A stretch of 64,000 bases of DNA, from contig JARBJD010000040.1 in the NCBI GenBank assembly GCA_033064195.1, forward strand, positions 124,001 through 188,000, written 5' to 3'. The translations under genes were made by a program, and so were the position numbers. Origin of the DNA: Blattamonas nauphoetae. Taxonomy: Eukaryota > Preaxostyla > Oxymonadida. The notes below the pieces were generated by a model. That model ran no database searches and had not been told where the DNA came from. It saw nothing but the letters and a program-made list of their open reading frames with translations. Below, piece after piece: positions 1 to 12,100 of the stretch (positions within the stretch are counted from its first letter, which is position 1; the number at the start of each line of letters is the position of its first letter).

Positions 1-745
1 GCTTTGATGACGATCAATGGTTTTACAGCTCTGCCTTCAAACGGTATGCAAGCTAATATACCGGTCACTTTTTACTTGCACTAGTTTTGAATCGGGGTGG
101 AGCAGATTCCTTTTTACCACAACTCTCTTTGTCCCGACGGATCCAGCCTTTTCAACAGACTTTCATCGCAATTGAATATGAGTCGTGGATGGACACCCAC
201 AACAGAATCTTGTAATCGTTTCTTGTATTTCCTAATCATCCTCTTTTGTAGTCGGGATCGTGAGCTTTCTAACGGCTTGGCAATTGTGCGTGTAAGAGTC
301 TTTCTGTGCCGGCCTAAAAACCGATGAACCCATCCCTGGGTGACATTTGTATGAAATTTTTCTTGACTAACTTGATTATCCCAGTCCTTCCTACTGGTCG
401 ATGAAGGTTCGCAAGGTTGTGTATTTCGCCAACAAGCTCGACTTCTTGATCGTCAGACAGTCTGCGATCATTTGTAATCATCCCTGCATTTCGTCGCTCT
501 CGTTGATTCCGAATGTGCCACAAGAACTGTCGGTTGGTTCGAAAAATGTATGAGATATCTTTTATATATGCCTTCCCCAGGTAGAATCGTGTCCAATGAT
601 CGTACGCATAGAGGAGACATTCGGAATGTGTCGACAGTTGCTTTCGAGCAAGTTGAGTGTATGCTCGTCCTCCAAGAACTTTGCCGAACTTTTCCTTACA
701 TCTCGCGAGTACATCCTTTTTATGTGTCTTCCAATAACTTTCCAT
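1..745 (-). pseudogene. pogo/Tigger-type DNA transposase, decayed, cut by the left window edge
   Basis: Reading leftwards from an ATG at 745, the minus strand encodes a basic N-terminal region followed by a helix-turn-helix segment around LSDDQEVELVGEI, which is the CENP-B/pogo style of DNA binding. After a frame change near 314 it continues with GWVHRFLGRHRKTL and then LIFNCDESL, the usual N-x-DE context of the first catalytic aspartate of pogo-type DDE transposases. A further segment (VTGILACIPFEGRAVKPLIV) matches the strand after that aspartate. At least two frame breaks and a stop near the RELW segment separate these pieces, so the gene is dead. The second and third catalytic residues would lie left of the window. 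No terminal repeat is visible. Family assignment rests on motif order, not a search. Confidence 0.7.
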
Positions 746-889
746 CCTTATTCTACAGACTATAATCAAAGAAAACTGGAGAATATGAAATGCCGGAAAT
801 GACAAGAGAGTGATCACATTGTCATGGTCGTGATCACAAACGGATTATGAAATAATTTCTCATCAGAAATGAATCATTTCTCAGATTTA

Positions 890-1487
890 TAGTTGTGTCA
901 CCAATATGTCCCATGTCACCAATCCGGCCTTTTTTCTGGAAAAATCAATATCGGTCAAACTAAGAAAAATCTGAAATTTAAGAATTATACTCCCACGCGA
1001 TCCCGAGAAATCCTCAAAATACCCCCTTTTGCCCGATGAAAAACATCGTTTTGACAATATCTCAACAACCAGTGAATCGATTTCGATGAAATTTTTCACA
1101 CAAACGTTTTTTTGGTGAAACGAACATTTTTGCAAAAATTTGGAGAAAAAATTCTGCGTATTTGGGAAGATCGGAAAAAACCCATATTTTTCTCGACAAA
1201 ATATTCTTAGGAAAAAAATCCTTTTATTTTTTGTTCATCTTTTGTCGAGATCTATCCGACTATTATGCCTTTTATTTGATTTAAAACGGATGGCTGGTTG
1301 TGGAGAAATGACCGCAAAAAGTTGAAAAAAATGTGTGCATTCGTAACGTAAAACGTATTTTGAGGTTTTCTCGGGATCGGGTGGGAGTATAATGCTAAAA
1401 TTTTATTTTGTTCTTAGTTTGACCAAAATAGTCCCTCACAGAAAAAAGGCCGGATTGGTGACGCCGGACGGTTTGGTGACACCACTA
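890..1487. mobile_element. 598-bp MITE with ~125-bp terminal inverted repeats and a TTA target duplication
   Basis: The two ends are inverted copies of each other: TAGTTGTGTCACCAA at 890 and, read from the other side, TAGTGGTGTCACCAA ending at 1487. The similarity extends about 125 bp inwards through ATCCGGCCTTTTTT and the CTCCCACGCGATCC block (near 990 and 1370). Each TIR holds two short GTCACCAA(T) direct repeats. The element is flanked by TTA at 887–889 and 1488–1490. It has no transposase, so it is non-autonomous. A 3-bp TTA duplication would fit a PIF/Harbinger-type enzyme, but the termini are not diagnostic. Confidence 0.8.
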
Positions 1488-1539
1488 TTATGTTCATTCT
1501 TCCCCTCTTCTTTATCTCATTATTTCTTGATTCCGTCTA

Positions 1540-1661
1540 CAGATGATCACCTACCCCATGGAAAAAAGCTTGCTCGAACTCTGAAGTGTCCCTTGATCGC
1601 TCTTACCGGCGTCGGTCATACCATTCATTTGTTTGTCATCATCTTCTTGTCGATTCATTGA
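1540..1661 (+). pseudogene. Orphan C-terminal exon of an alpha/beta-hydrolase-like gene
   Basis: The stretch after a CTACAG acceptor-like sequence reads DDHLPHGKKLARTL, then LIALTGVGHTIHLF, and then a stop at 1659–1661. The D-x2-x-P-x-x-x-G-x-x-LA spacing followed by a G-x-GH motif is how the last catalytic Asp/His part of many alpha/beta hydrolases ends. Nothing upstream supplies the rest of such a protein: the 598-bp MITE and the decayed transposase lie immediately to the left. I read it as the last exon of a gene whose front was lost or displaced. The call rests on about 40 residues. Confidence 0.35.
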
Positions 1662-1766
1662 TTTTCATACCTTGCATATCCACTTATACTTATTTTCTGT
1701 CTGTGTTTTTCTACATTTATCGTTGTTGAAACAACTGACATGAAATGAAACCCATACCAAAAGTTC

Positions 1767-2804
1767 ATGAAGATCGTTCTCCCACCCGGCTACACTAACC
1801 AGCTGCAGACTCAAGAAAATACTGAAAAGGCGATTAAGCTGGTGAAAGACATGTTTCAGGTGAATCTTTCTGCCCAACTTACCCTTCTCCGTGTCACCGC
1901 GCCGATGGTTGTCCTGAGTGGAACTGGCTTGAACGATGAACTCAATGGTGTCGAACGCCCTGTCACTTTTCCCATCAAGGACATGGGGGATTCTCGTGCA
2001 GAAGTTGTCCACTCACTTGCAAAGTGGAAACGCTGGAAATTAGCAGAGTTAAAAACACCACCAGGACGTGGCCTATACACTGATATGAATGCACTCAGAC
2101 CCGATGAGGAGCTTGATAACATCCACTCGATCTATGTGGATCAGTGGGATTGGGAAAAAGTCATCACAAAGGAGGAACGCACCCATGCATTCCTCCTACG
2201 CATCGTAAGGAGAATATATGAAGCAATCAAAGTCACTGAAAACCGATTATATGTCGAATTTCCGCAACTTGTCCCCCAGCTTCCCGACGAAATCTTTTTC
2301 ATCCATTCTCAGGATCTTTTGGACATGTATCCAACAATGACACCGAAAGAACGAGAAGACGCGATTACAAAACAATATGGTGCGGTTTTTATCATAGGCA
2401 TTGGATGCATACTTAGTGACGGAACTCTTCATGATTCAAGAGCAGCTGATTATGATGATTGGAGCACCCAAACACAACCAGGACGACTCGGTCTGAACGG
2501 TGATATCTTGCTGTGGAATCCCATTCTACAGTGTGCCTTTGAGATTTCCAGCATGGGAATTCGGGTGGATGAGGAAGCAATGCGATTGCAGTTACAAGAA
2601 CGCGGGCAGGAATACAAATCTGGATTGATGTTCCACAAAGCCCTTCTTTCTGGAGAACTGCCTTACACAATCGGAGGAGGTATTGGACAATCCCGTCTGT
2701 GCATGTTTCTTCTCCGAAAAGCTCACATTGGTGAGGTCCAAGCGAGCATCTGGCCACAAGAAATGATCGACAAGTGTAGTGCTGCGGAGATTATCTTCGC
2801 TTAG
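1767..2804 (+). CDS. asnA: Aspartate–ammonia ligase (asparagine synthetase A)
   Basis: Single-exon gene of 345 residues, slightly longer than the ~330 of bacterial AsnA. AsnA joins aspartate and ammonia using ATP (to AMP + PPi) and has a class II aminoacyl-tRNA synthetase-like fold. Family landmarks appear in order: HSLAKWKRWKL (res. ~83–93), GLYTDMNALRPDE with NIHSIYVDQWDWE (~104–131), RAADYDDWS (~225–233), LNGDILLWNP (~244–253), ELSSMG-like EISSMGIRVDEE (~260–271) and the ATP-site region IGGGIGQSRLCMFLLRKAHIG (~302–322). The ATG at 1767 gives the expected N-terminus. An AATAAA lies about 35 bp past the stop. This ammonia-dependent enzyme is mainly bacterial and is patchily present in anaerobic protists, so ancestral lateral transfer is likely. 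Nothing around it suggests a recent bacterial insertion. Confidence 0.95.
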   Translation: MKIVLPPGYTNQLQTQENTEKAIKLVKDMFQVNLSAQLTLLRVTAPMVVLSGTGLNDELNGVERPVTFPIKDMGDSRAEVVHSLAKWKRWKLAELKTPPGRGLYTDMNALRPDEELDNIHSIYVDQWDWEKVITKEERTHAFLLRIVRRIYEAIKVTENRLYVEFPQLVPQLPDEIFFIHSQDLLDMYPTMTPKEREDAITKQYGAVFIIGIGCILSDGTLHDSRAADYDDWSTQTQPGRLGLNGDILLWNPILQCAFEISSMGIRVDEEAMRLQLQERGQEYKSGLMFHKALLSGELPYTIGGGIGQSRLCMFLLRKAHIGEVQASIWPQEMIDKCSAAEIIFA

Positions 2805-3154
2805 ATCTTCGTTCTCTATCGTCACTGGTCATTTTTTAAATAAAATACCATGCGATTTCTTCTGTTTGACACTCATTTTTCTTTTTTGAGGGATCATCGT
2901 TGTCTCGCATGCACTTCGCCGGTAGATTGTTTCTTGGAAATGAAATCATCCTGATTTTAAGACAATATCAGTGCTACAAACGATGTTCAGTATCATTCGA
3001 GTTGATTGGTTAAAATTGTGGACTGATCATTCGACTTTGTTTTGAGTGAAATGTGATACAAAAGAAACATCCGTTGTTATAACATCCAAAATGAAGAGAT
3101 AGAAAATCAAAATGGGACAGGTTGATGGACGGCATATCAGCAATGAAAGAAACA
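2805..3154. other. Intergenic spacer between convergent asnA and the dynein gene
   Basis: 350 bp between two convergent genes. It holds the AATAAA polyadenylation-like signal of asnA near 2838 and otherwise AT-rich sequence. I see no gene, repeat or RNA here. Confidence 0.6.
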
Positions 3155-6100
3155 TCAAAACGGAGAAAGAAGATCGTTAAAATCAATGAACAAACAGCAT
3201 CCCTGATCATGCCAAGACATAAACTCGTCGTGAAGAACGAGAACTTGACACAGAGTGCTGCATAAGGCTCCAGAACAATATATATTGACCGGTCGAGGGT
3301 CAAAAGAATTCATCTCTCTCCCCACTCCACTCGATTTGCGTTTCTGATGCTGGTGAAGCGGGTTGACAAAAGATGACAAGTCGGAGAGAGGTGTGTACTG
3401 TCGCTGAGTAATGAAATCCGGCGATGCAAACGACAGTGAAACCCACATCAGTGGATATTGCGTGCATGTTGGTGGGAGTTTCCCGTCGGCCGAAATGTGG
3501 ACGAAAGTGTTGGCTTCGAAGTCATACACAAAGCCATGGAGAGCGATCCCACGAACGAGAACGCCTCGAGAGTACGGGACATCGCCGATTTGGTCGGAGA
3601 CATCGCTGGGGGAGGAGAGGGGGTTCAGGGGGACGAATGTGAGCGAGATTTTGGCGTCAGTATAGGCATATTGAAGTGGGTTGAAGGGAGGGGAAGCGAC
3701 AGAGAGTTGGATCGGCGGGAGAAACTCATAAGGAATCGAGATGGATGCAAGATTACGCTCAGGAGGGCTTGGTTCGAGTTCCATGCGAGGAGACGGTGAA
3801 GGGGAGGGAGACACAGTTGTGGGTTTGACAGATGGCTTGTAGCTCTGCCGTCGTTTCGTCGATGATTGTCGATGTGCCTTAACAGCTGCGTCGTAGATGA
3901 CTGGCTTCACAGCTGCAAAAAAGGCTGCGGGGAACGAGAAGAGAGAGATATCGAACAGAAGCGGTTTGTCGGTGGATTCGATCACCGAGGAGAGGAACGA
4001 GTGTCCACGCTGGATCCATCGCGTGATGGTTGTGTGTTTGAAGGGGACGTGGATGGGGAGAGGGAGATTGTCCAAAGTTTGGGGGAGAAGGCGGAAGGAC
4101 CGGTTTGGTTCTGTTCCGACCATTTTGGAGAGTGTCAGACTCGTCTGGAAGAGAGAGATCATGATGTTGTTCATTCTGCATTCGGTCTGGAGGAAGGATT
4201 TCATTTCGTGTGATTCGAAAGGAGGTGTGGCGTTTGACATTTCCGTGATGTTGTTTGGCTCGATGGATGGAAGTGATGCGATGAGCTGGTTGATCTCATC
4301 CGATGGCAGCTGAAGCATCGGGAGAGACGGCAGAGGTGGAAGCGGTGCGTACGGCCCCTGTCTGATGTCTGTGCGGTCGATGAGCGCCTTGCTAAGCCTC
4401 TTTGTTCTCGTCATCAGGGCGATGGTGGATGCGTTCATCACAACAGGATCAACACCGATCAGCTGTGCCGCGATTGTCTCCGGGATGCCTTGGATGACCT
4501 GTTCCATCACCAAATGCCGTTCAAAGACGTGTCCCGTATGCTCCTTTCGGAGACGGAAAGTGGGCTCGTTGGGCGAGGATGGAGGAGCGATGGGGTGGAG
4601 ATAGTCGAAGTCTGGGTTGAACATGTCCAGACTGAAGTAGCAGTCGACGAGGTACAGCAGGAACAGGATGTCTGGCGAGTCTTTGGAAAGGAGCGGAATG
4701 AACTCGTGTTGGATGTGGGCCTTCAGTCTTCCGAAAATCGGAGAAAGGAAGCGAGCGAGATTGGACGAGTTTTGGTCAGGGGTGACATAGCGAGACGAGA
4801 GCGAGCTGATCTCGTTGCTGTGAATCTTAAACAGTCGACGGAGGAGACTGTGAACATCAGACAACACTCGCAGGAAGGTCGCCTGCGACATCATCTCGTT
4901 CTCCACTGCCAACGTCAGTCCATTCTGTGTCGATTCGAACGCCGTGTCTTCCATGTCGTAGAGTGACGCTGAGAAGAGTCGCTTGACTTGGAGTCTGAGC
5001 GAGAAGAGAGTGAACACGAAGCACAGGTTGAAGCAGAACCTCCCCCAGTTCGGAATGTCCGACTGGACTTCGTAACCAGGCGGAACCCATCCGATCGTCT
5101 GGGCCAGATCGGCGTTGAGCGAGAATTGATCCCAATTGCGCTCAAAATGCCGGAAAGTGCCGAAGTTTGTGGAAGTGGTCGACTGACTCCAAAGATCCGC
5201 GTGATGCGTGTCTGTTCTGACGAGAATGAGCGATCGTTGGGCGAGAGAGCGTTGTGGGATGGTTGGAAATCGCTGTTTGGAGATCAGTAGATCCATCCGT
5301 TCGAGCTGGTGTGGTGGCGAAAATGTCTCAAACGATGAATCTCCATACATGAAGATGGTGTGACGTTTCAACATATTCTTCGACAGATTACACTTTATCT
5401 TGAACCGCGCGTGGGTTTCAACGGTGAGAGAGTTCAGGACTTGCTTGTGGTTAAAGGTGTCTGTATCTGAATTCCTACTGCTCATTGTGTGATGTCTGGA
5501 TATTGTCTTTGGCATCGATGATTGTTGTCGAGGCTGGTTGAACTGAAACGACATCTGAGTCGTTGTTGCTGTTTGGAGCGGAAAAGACGAGATTGAGAAC
5601 TGGTCTTGAGAAAGGTAGATGTTGGTGACGAAGAAGTTCGACTTGAGAACCGAGTTCAGAAGAGGCGTGAGGATCGCATCGACTGGCGACTGTCGCCACG
5701 ACTTGTTGATTGCTCGAGCTGGCTGCTTCGACTGCAGAATCGATTCCGTCTGAGCTGGAAATTGATTGTTTTTAAGTTTCGCTTTCGCAAACGTCCTGAA
5801 CAACGTTCGAGCGATCGTCACATTCACATGCGGCGTCTGATACGGCCCCCAAAGAATCGACGAGTATTGAATCTGAAGCGGGGCAAGATAGTCAACGAGG
5901 GTGTAGTTCCCTTTCTCGACCGACGAGGGATACACAGCCACGAAGATGGAAGAGGCGAGCGAATCTGGGAGGTATTTGCTTGGTGATGTGATCATTCTCT
6001 CCAAATACGGCTGCAGAGAGACGAGGGAGGGAGGAGCGATGAGGACGAGGGGGTAGTTGAGGTGTGTGGACATCAGAGCTCGAGAGATGATGTCTTCCAT

Positions 6101-9100
6101 CGTATGCCCGTTCAACACGCCGATAATCTGCGAATCACGAGTCATTTGGTACAGAGACTCAATCCCATCTTGAGGGAACAGTTGCTGGTACACAAGGAAC
6201 CGCTCGAGAGGAAGCAGGTCGTTGTCCATGCCCCCTGGGAGGCTGATCTGAGTGGGTGTTGGATGGTTGAGGAATGCCAGCCATTCCTGCCGGTGATTCT
6301 TGAACGACATCTCAAATCCATTCGGTTTCATCTGATCAGGCGGGAGGATCTTCCCATCCGACGAGAAGAAAACATCGAATCTTCTCAAAAATCGCAGGAA
6401 GTTGGATTCGGTGATGGTCATCGATCTCGTTGTGATGAGCGCATCGTCCTCGTCTGATGCTTGGTACGCATCGAAGTCGTCGTATGAATCAATCAGATTT
6501 CGGAAGGTGTCGATGTACTGTGCGTTAAACGAGAAGTTGTCTTCCTGATGAAGAGAGGACTGATGTGGCATGGAGATGACGTGGCTGCTCGGATGGGAAA
6601 GGTACTGTGGTTCCATGAATGTGTGTGGAGACAGTTTTGTCATCTTCTCACGGACCATCAGAAGACGCATGTTTGTGTTGAAGGAGAGGATGAGGTTAAC
6701 AGCAGGGTTGTGTGGGAGAGGGATGGATGCTCTCTTCTGCCCCGAACTCTTCATCGCGTATGATTGGACGACATGATCGAACAAGAACTGTGAAAACTGA
6801 CGAGAAATCGCGATGAGGCTCACAGACTTGTCTGAGTCGCTGACAGAATCGACAACTCGGAAGTACTCAAGCAGAGCAGGCGAGAGGCGGTATTCTTTGA
6901 TGGCTCCCTGCATCAGACTCCCTCTCGACTTGAACGTTTCCGCTGTCAGATCCGTTGTCGAGTTCTGGCGGACTGGTTTAACGTGTTGGTTCAGAACGTA
7001 CAGTCGGAGAATGTGGATGATGGAATCGAGGACAGCATCGAAGAAGTTTGAGCATGTGATGGCTCCTGTCTGCCTGAATGGCTGGAGGATGATGTTTCGT
7101 ATGGTCATTGTGGAGAGCCAGCGAGAGATTGTGACTTGTGTGTAGAGTTGATTGATGCTGAACAGATCTCGGACGAACGACGTGAGGATCGACCGTGTTT
7201 CGATGGCTTTTTGTGATTGTGTGATTTCTGAGATGAGAGACAAGAACGCCACGTTGGCCTCACTCTGCGCTTGTCGATATGACATTGTGAGAGCTGTGAG
7301 CTGAGAGATGCTTGTGGTTCGCATTGAATTTACAAATGATACCAGATCTGACAGGGTTGAGACCACAGAGTCGACGATCGGTGGGAACTTGAGCAGCAGG
7401 TCCTGCCTCTTCCTCTTCGCAGGCGGATCGAAGGCGGGGATGAAGACGTTGTATTGCAGTTCGTAGGCGAATGATCGGGCAACGGCGAATGGAGCCCAGT
7501 TGATCAGAGTGACGTGTGGTTTGGCGACGAGCGAGAAGAAGTTCACGGTGTGTGTTGGGAAGAAGGCGGCTTCGTCGCGAACGATGATAATCAGCTTGAA
7601 CCCGTCTCGGAGAGCGATCTTCTTGCCCGACAGAAGGACTTCACTGAGCGGGTTGTTGCTGCAGCAGTCGACCAGTTCGTTGAGAATTCTGAGTGTCTGC
7701 ACAGCCCTGTCTTCGTTCATCGTCGAGATGAGGTCAAAGAACTCGACGATGAGCGGATACCCAGACAGGAGAGCGTCCATCGTGTCCTCGATGAAATGTG
7801 TGCTCAACACGCTTGTCACAACAACAGGCGTTCGAATCCTCAACCGGTTCAGGATCCACTGCGACGCTGTTCCGATCGGATCGATAAAACACTTCACAGA
7901 ATGAAGTCCCGACGCCTGAGCGACGAGACTGCTCATGACGAGGAAGTCGTCAGGAGGGATTCCTTCCACTTGATTTAGAATGTACAGCGACGGGCCGCCA
8001 AGCACTGCCCACAGCGGTCTGAAAGAGTTTCGGATGAATGGAGTCGCTTGGCGGACACCCAGTTGAGAGATGAGGGTGGTTGGATCGCTTGAGACGTCGA
8101 GTGTCATGGATGAGGGGTAGAGAGGGAATGGTGTCTGTCTGTTGATGTATTGTGTTCGTTCGAGGTTTGATTCGTCTGAGAACTGAATTGATGCTGCTTT
8201 CAGAACCTGCCTCCATTCTTCTATCATGCCCTCCCACTGGTCGAAGTTCATCGCTGATTGGAAGACGACAAACGCAGCTGCGAGGAGAGAGTCTCCAAAG
8301 CACGACTGAATGTTCTGATCAATGCAGCGCAGGAGAGTAAGCCAAGACACGACAAGATCAGAGAACATCGGATCCTCCTTGGTGGTGGCCAGAATAGGCG
8401 ACTGAGGTTTGGGACGACCAACGAGCGTTGAAGGCTGCGGCTTTGGACGACCAGGAAGCATTGTCGGTTGCGGTGAAGTTGGCTTCATCCCAAAGCCAGT
8501 CTGCATGCCCATTGCCATACTGCCCTGCAGCAGACGATTTGACGTGATGGAGAGTTTCTTTGGAGTGACGTAAGGTGAGGCCATCACACCCGACTGCGAG
8601 TTCTTCACCAGATCCTTCGCATTTGTGTTGGTGCTCTGCTCGAGCGAAAGGACGGTCGATTGAAGGGCGAACCTGACATTCGACGCGACGATTTGCATTT
8701 CGTCCAAAATCTTCCGGTTGTTGTCCAATTCGTTCGCTTTTGTCGCCAGTGCTTTGAATGCTGGCATGTGTTTGTTCTGAATCTGAAATGTCTGAACCAG
8801 CTTTCTGATGTATGCATAAATCAGCCCCAGCGACCCCAAGTTCGATCTCAGCTCTTTCTGCGTGTCATCCACAGTGTCCATGAGAGGTCGGAGAAGTTCG
8901 ACTTGTTCCGCAGTCACTTGGTCCTCTCCGATCCGCTTGAGGGCGTTGATGAACTCACCGCGTTTGAAGAGCGGCCAGTTGATTTCATTGACATCTAATT
9001 CGAAGTCGACGTGTTCGACAAGAGGCGTCGAGTCTTTCTTTCCTGTTTTTGTTGTTTTTGTCATCGTGTTGTTCCGTCTGGCATTCTTCTGACTGTCTTT

Positions 9101-12100
9101 CGACACAGGAACGATATTCACAGGCGGAAGGTCGCTGTTGAGAAGAATCTGGATCATCTGAAGGATTGCCCGTGCTGATCGGTGGACGTACGTTGTTGGT
9201 GTGATTCTGTCGTACTTTCGAGGCTGTAGCTTCTTGGCAATATCGTTAAGAGTGCTCATCTCGGCTGGTCCTTCGTTGGAGTATCCTTCGTGGAAGACTG
9301 TGCGAGCTTCGTGGAGTTCGTTGCTTTGTTGCACGACGAGTTTGGAGTGTTCCTGAAGCGCTGCGAGTTGCTTCCGAAGAGCAAGAAGGAGCTTTTGGCA
9401 GAGAATGAATCGCTGAAACAGGGCAGGCGAGTGGAGAGCGATCCGCTTGTCTCCATTCAGCAGAAACTCGATCCTCTCCGACTGAGTCGTCTTGTTGTAG
9501 TTCAACTTTACATAATGGGCGAGCGTTTCAACAATCCTCTTTCTGTACTGCAGCAGCTTCTCCAACCTCTTCGCAGCGATGTCAAACACTTGATGCACAA
9601 ATTTCGGAAGGAAACTCGGGCTGAGGAGAGCGACTCTGTGATGGACAGACGTGGTCGACACATTCGGCGATGAGTAGAAATTGCAGTGCCTCTTCACAAT
9701 GTCGAAGATCACCACCAACGGACGCATCAACTGGAGAGAGATGGATCTGTGTGTTTTCGAAAGCTTTCCTGTTGACTTCGGGACGTCGAATGCGGGTGTG
9801 CTGGCGTTAGATCGACGCTGGAATTGGTCCACCAACGCTTCTGACGACTCGTAAATCGCTTTGACTTGGTCGAGGTTGTTGATTCGACCGTTGAAGACGC
9901 CAATCGTCTCGTTCAACCGCTGGCTCAGCTCGATGTCGAAGTTCTGTGTTTCCAGCTGGATGAAGAAACCCATTCGCTGGACAGGGAGAGGGAAGATGCT
10001 GGTGAGCATGTATTCCGACACATCCGAGTCGACAGTGACCGTCGAGGATGGAGTGATCACAGGCGACGTAAACTCATTGAATGACATGAAACTGTCTCCT
10101 TCTTGGACAGATTCTGGGATGTGAGTGCCGAGTGAAGAGGGGTGAAATGTCGAGTGCTGGCGAGTGATTGGCCGTTTGAGTTGATCCAGAACGAGTTGCG
10201 ATGACTGTGTTAACAGAACTGCTGGTAGTGTTGGCATTTTGGAAGTCTGTGATCTCTTCACTGTCCGCTGTGTTGTGTGGAGACGAGCAGAGATTAGAGC
10301 TGGACCGATCGGAGACGAAGCAGCAGGCGGGTGTGTCAACGGAGGAAAAGAGGGAAGAACGTCTGAGTTGCTTCGGGGAGAGAGATGGAATTCCAGCGAC
10401 GAATCCTGCAGTTCCTCAATCCGGAACTGGCTCGACAGTTTCGTGTGAGTTGTCAAATGTTTGATCGGATCCCCTTCCTGAAGGATCAGAAAGCCTGCCA
10501 GATCGTTCTTGTTGAACGTGAACCAATCGTCGTCCCCTTTCTCCTGTCGTCGACGAGCCTTCTGAGCTTGATACGCCAGCTTGAGAGGAAGGTCTGGATT
10601 GACATACACTTGTGACAACCGCGAGAGTGAGTTGATTGGCGGATTGTCCAGTCGCTCAATGTGTGCCGTCTGAACCAGCCACCTGAAGTGAGAGAGTCCT
10701 GATATCCCCGGGATGGGTGTGGGAGGAGACGGATATTTCGACGACTCAGGAGTCCCGTTTTGGAGCCAATACAGGTACTCAGGCGTCTGTCCGGCAGGTG
10801 CTGGTGGTTGGACATTCATTTCGTAGACATCGCCGATGACGAGGAAGCGGAGGTACTGTTTGGTTTTGTGGTGGATGTATGCGTTGAGCGTGGAGTCGCT
10901 GGAGATGAGGTCTTTGGAGATGAGTTGATCGTAGAGTTCCTTCAGCTCGTTTTCGGAGAACAGCACCGACATGAAACTGTTTGACGAGACCATCGTGTAC
11001 AACAGCTGGCTCACGTCTCGAACATCAACCGGCTTCGTTGCTCCCTTCACTGTGTGTGAGACCGGAGAATTGGCTGTTCGGGACGTGTCTGTGATGTATT
11101 CACACCCCTTCAAAGGCTGAGATTGCAGATTGGAGGTTGAGGTGCTTCCTTTGTTGGAATCTGACGACAACGACTTCGTGACCTCCAATTCCAAAGCAGG
11201 GAAGATCGAGAACGGTTCTTCGAGGTTGGTGACATCGTCCAGGAAGAGCCAGACAATGATTCGTCGATCGGTCTCTGCGAGGATCCAGCAGAGCTTTCTG
11301 AGCTGGTTGAAGAAGTGCAGATAATCAGACGTAATGTGAAGGTGGAATTGGGCGCTTCCTGACATGGCCTCAATCACAGCAACCGAATCATGCCCCAATC
11401 GATGAGGTGTCGAGACGAGAAAGACGTGTTGGTGTTCGAGAGCGGCAGTGACTCGCTGAAAGATATGTCCCGTGAATTGATTGAACGCAGTGGCAGACCC
11501 AGGATCAGTGTGATTGTGGAGGAAGATCCCGAGCGAGGTGTCTTCGCGTTCATAGACTTGCATGAACTTGAGATGATCTTCTGATTTATGGTCTTCAATC
11601 CACATGATCTCCTCTCCCAAATATGTGTCGAATGTTTGGAGCTCGCGAACAAGACGGCGGAGTTGGCTTGCTTCGAAGGGGGAGTGGTTGACGATGAGGG
11701 ATGCGAAGAAGCAGCACACAACGTCGAGACGCACCCTCTCCGCTCTGGAGCATCGAGTGGAGATTTCCCTGCGAACAATCTTGATCCACTCGATGGCCAG
11801 ATTGGAGACTGAGTTTCTGAGTGGCGGCGTGGTTGCGAGAGCCGAGCCAAGATCTTTCAGAATCTTTTGGGCTGAGCTGAAGGAGAGTGGGAAGACGACG
11901 AAGGACGGGAAAATCTTCGAAATCTGCTCCCTCAACTTCGCGTCAAGATTCTCGTTGAGTGCGAAGAAGAGATAGATCATCAGTGTCACAACAGGAATCC
12001 TCGACAGAGGCGGAGGAAGATCCTTCAAGTCATGCACTGTCGAACTCGCTGACCGAGACTGAAGTTCAAGTTGTGAGATGATGACAATCAGTCGCTGTGT

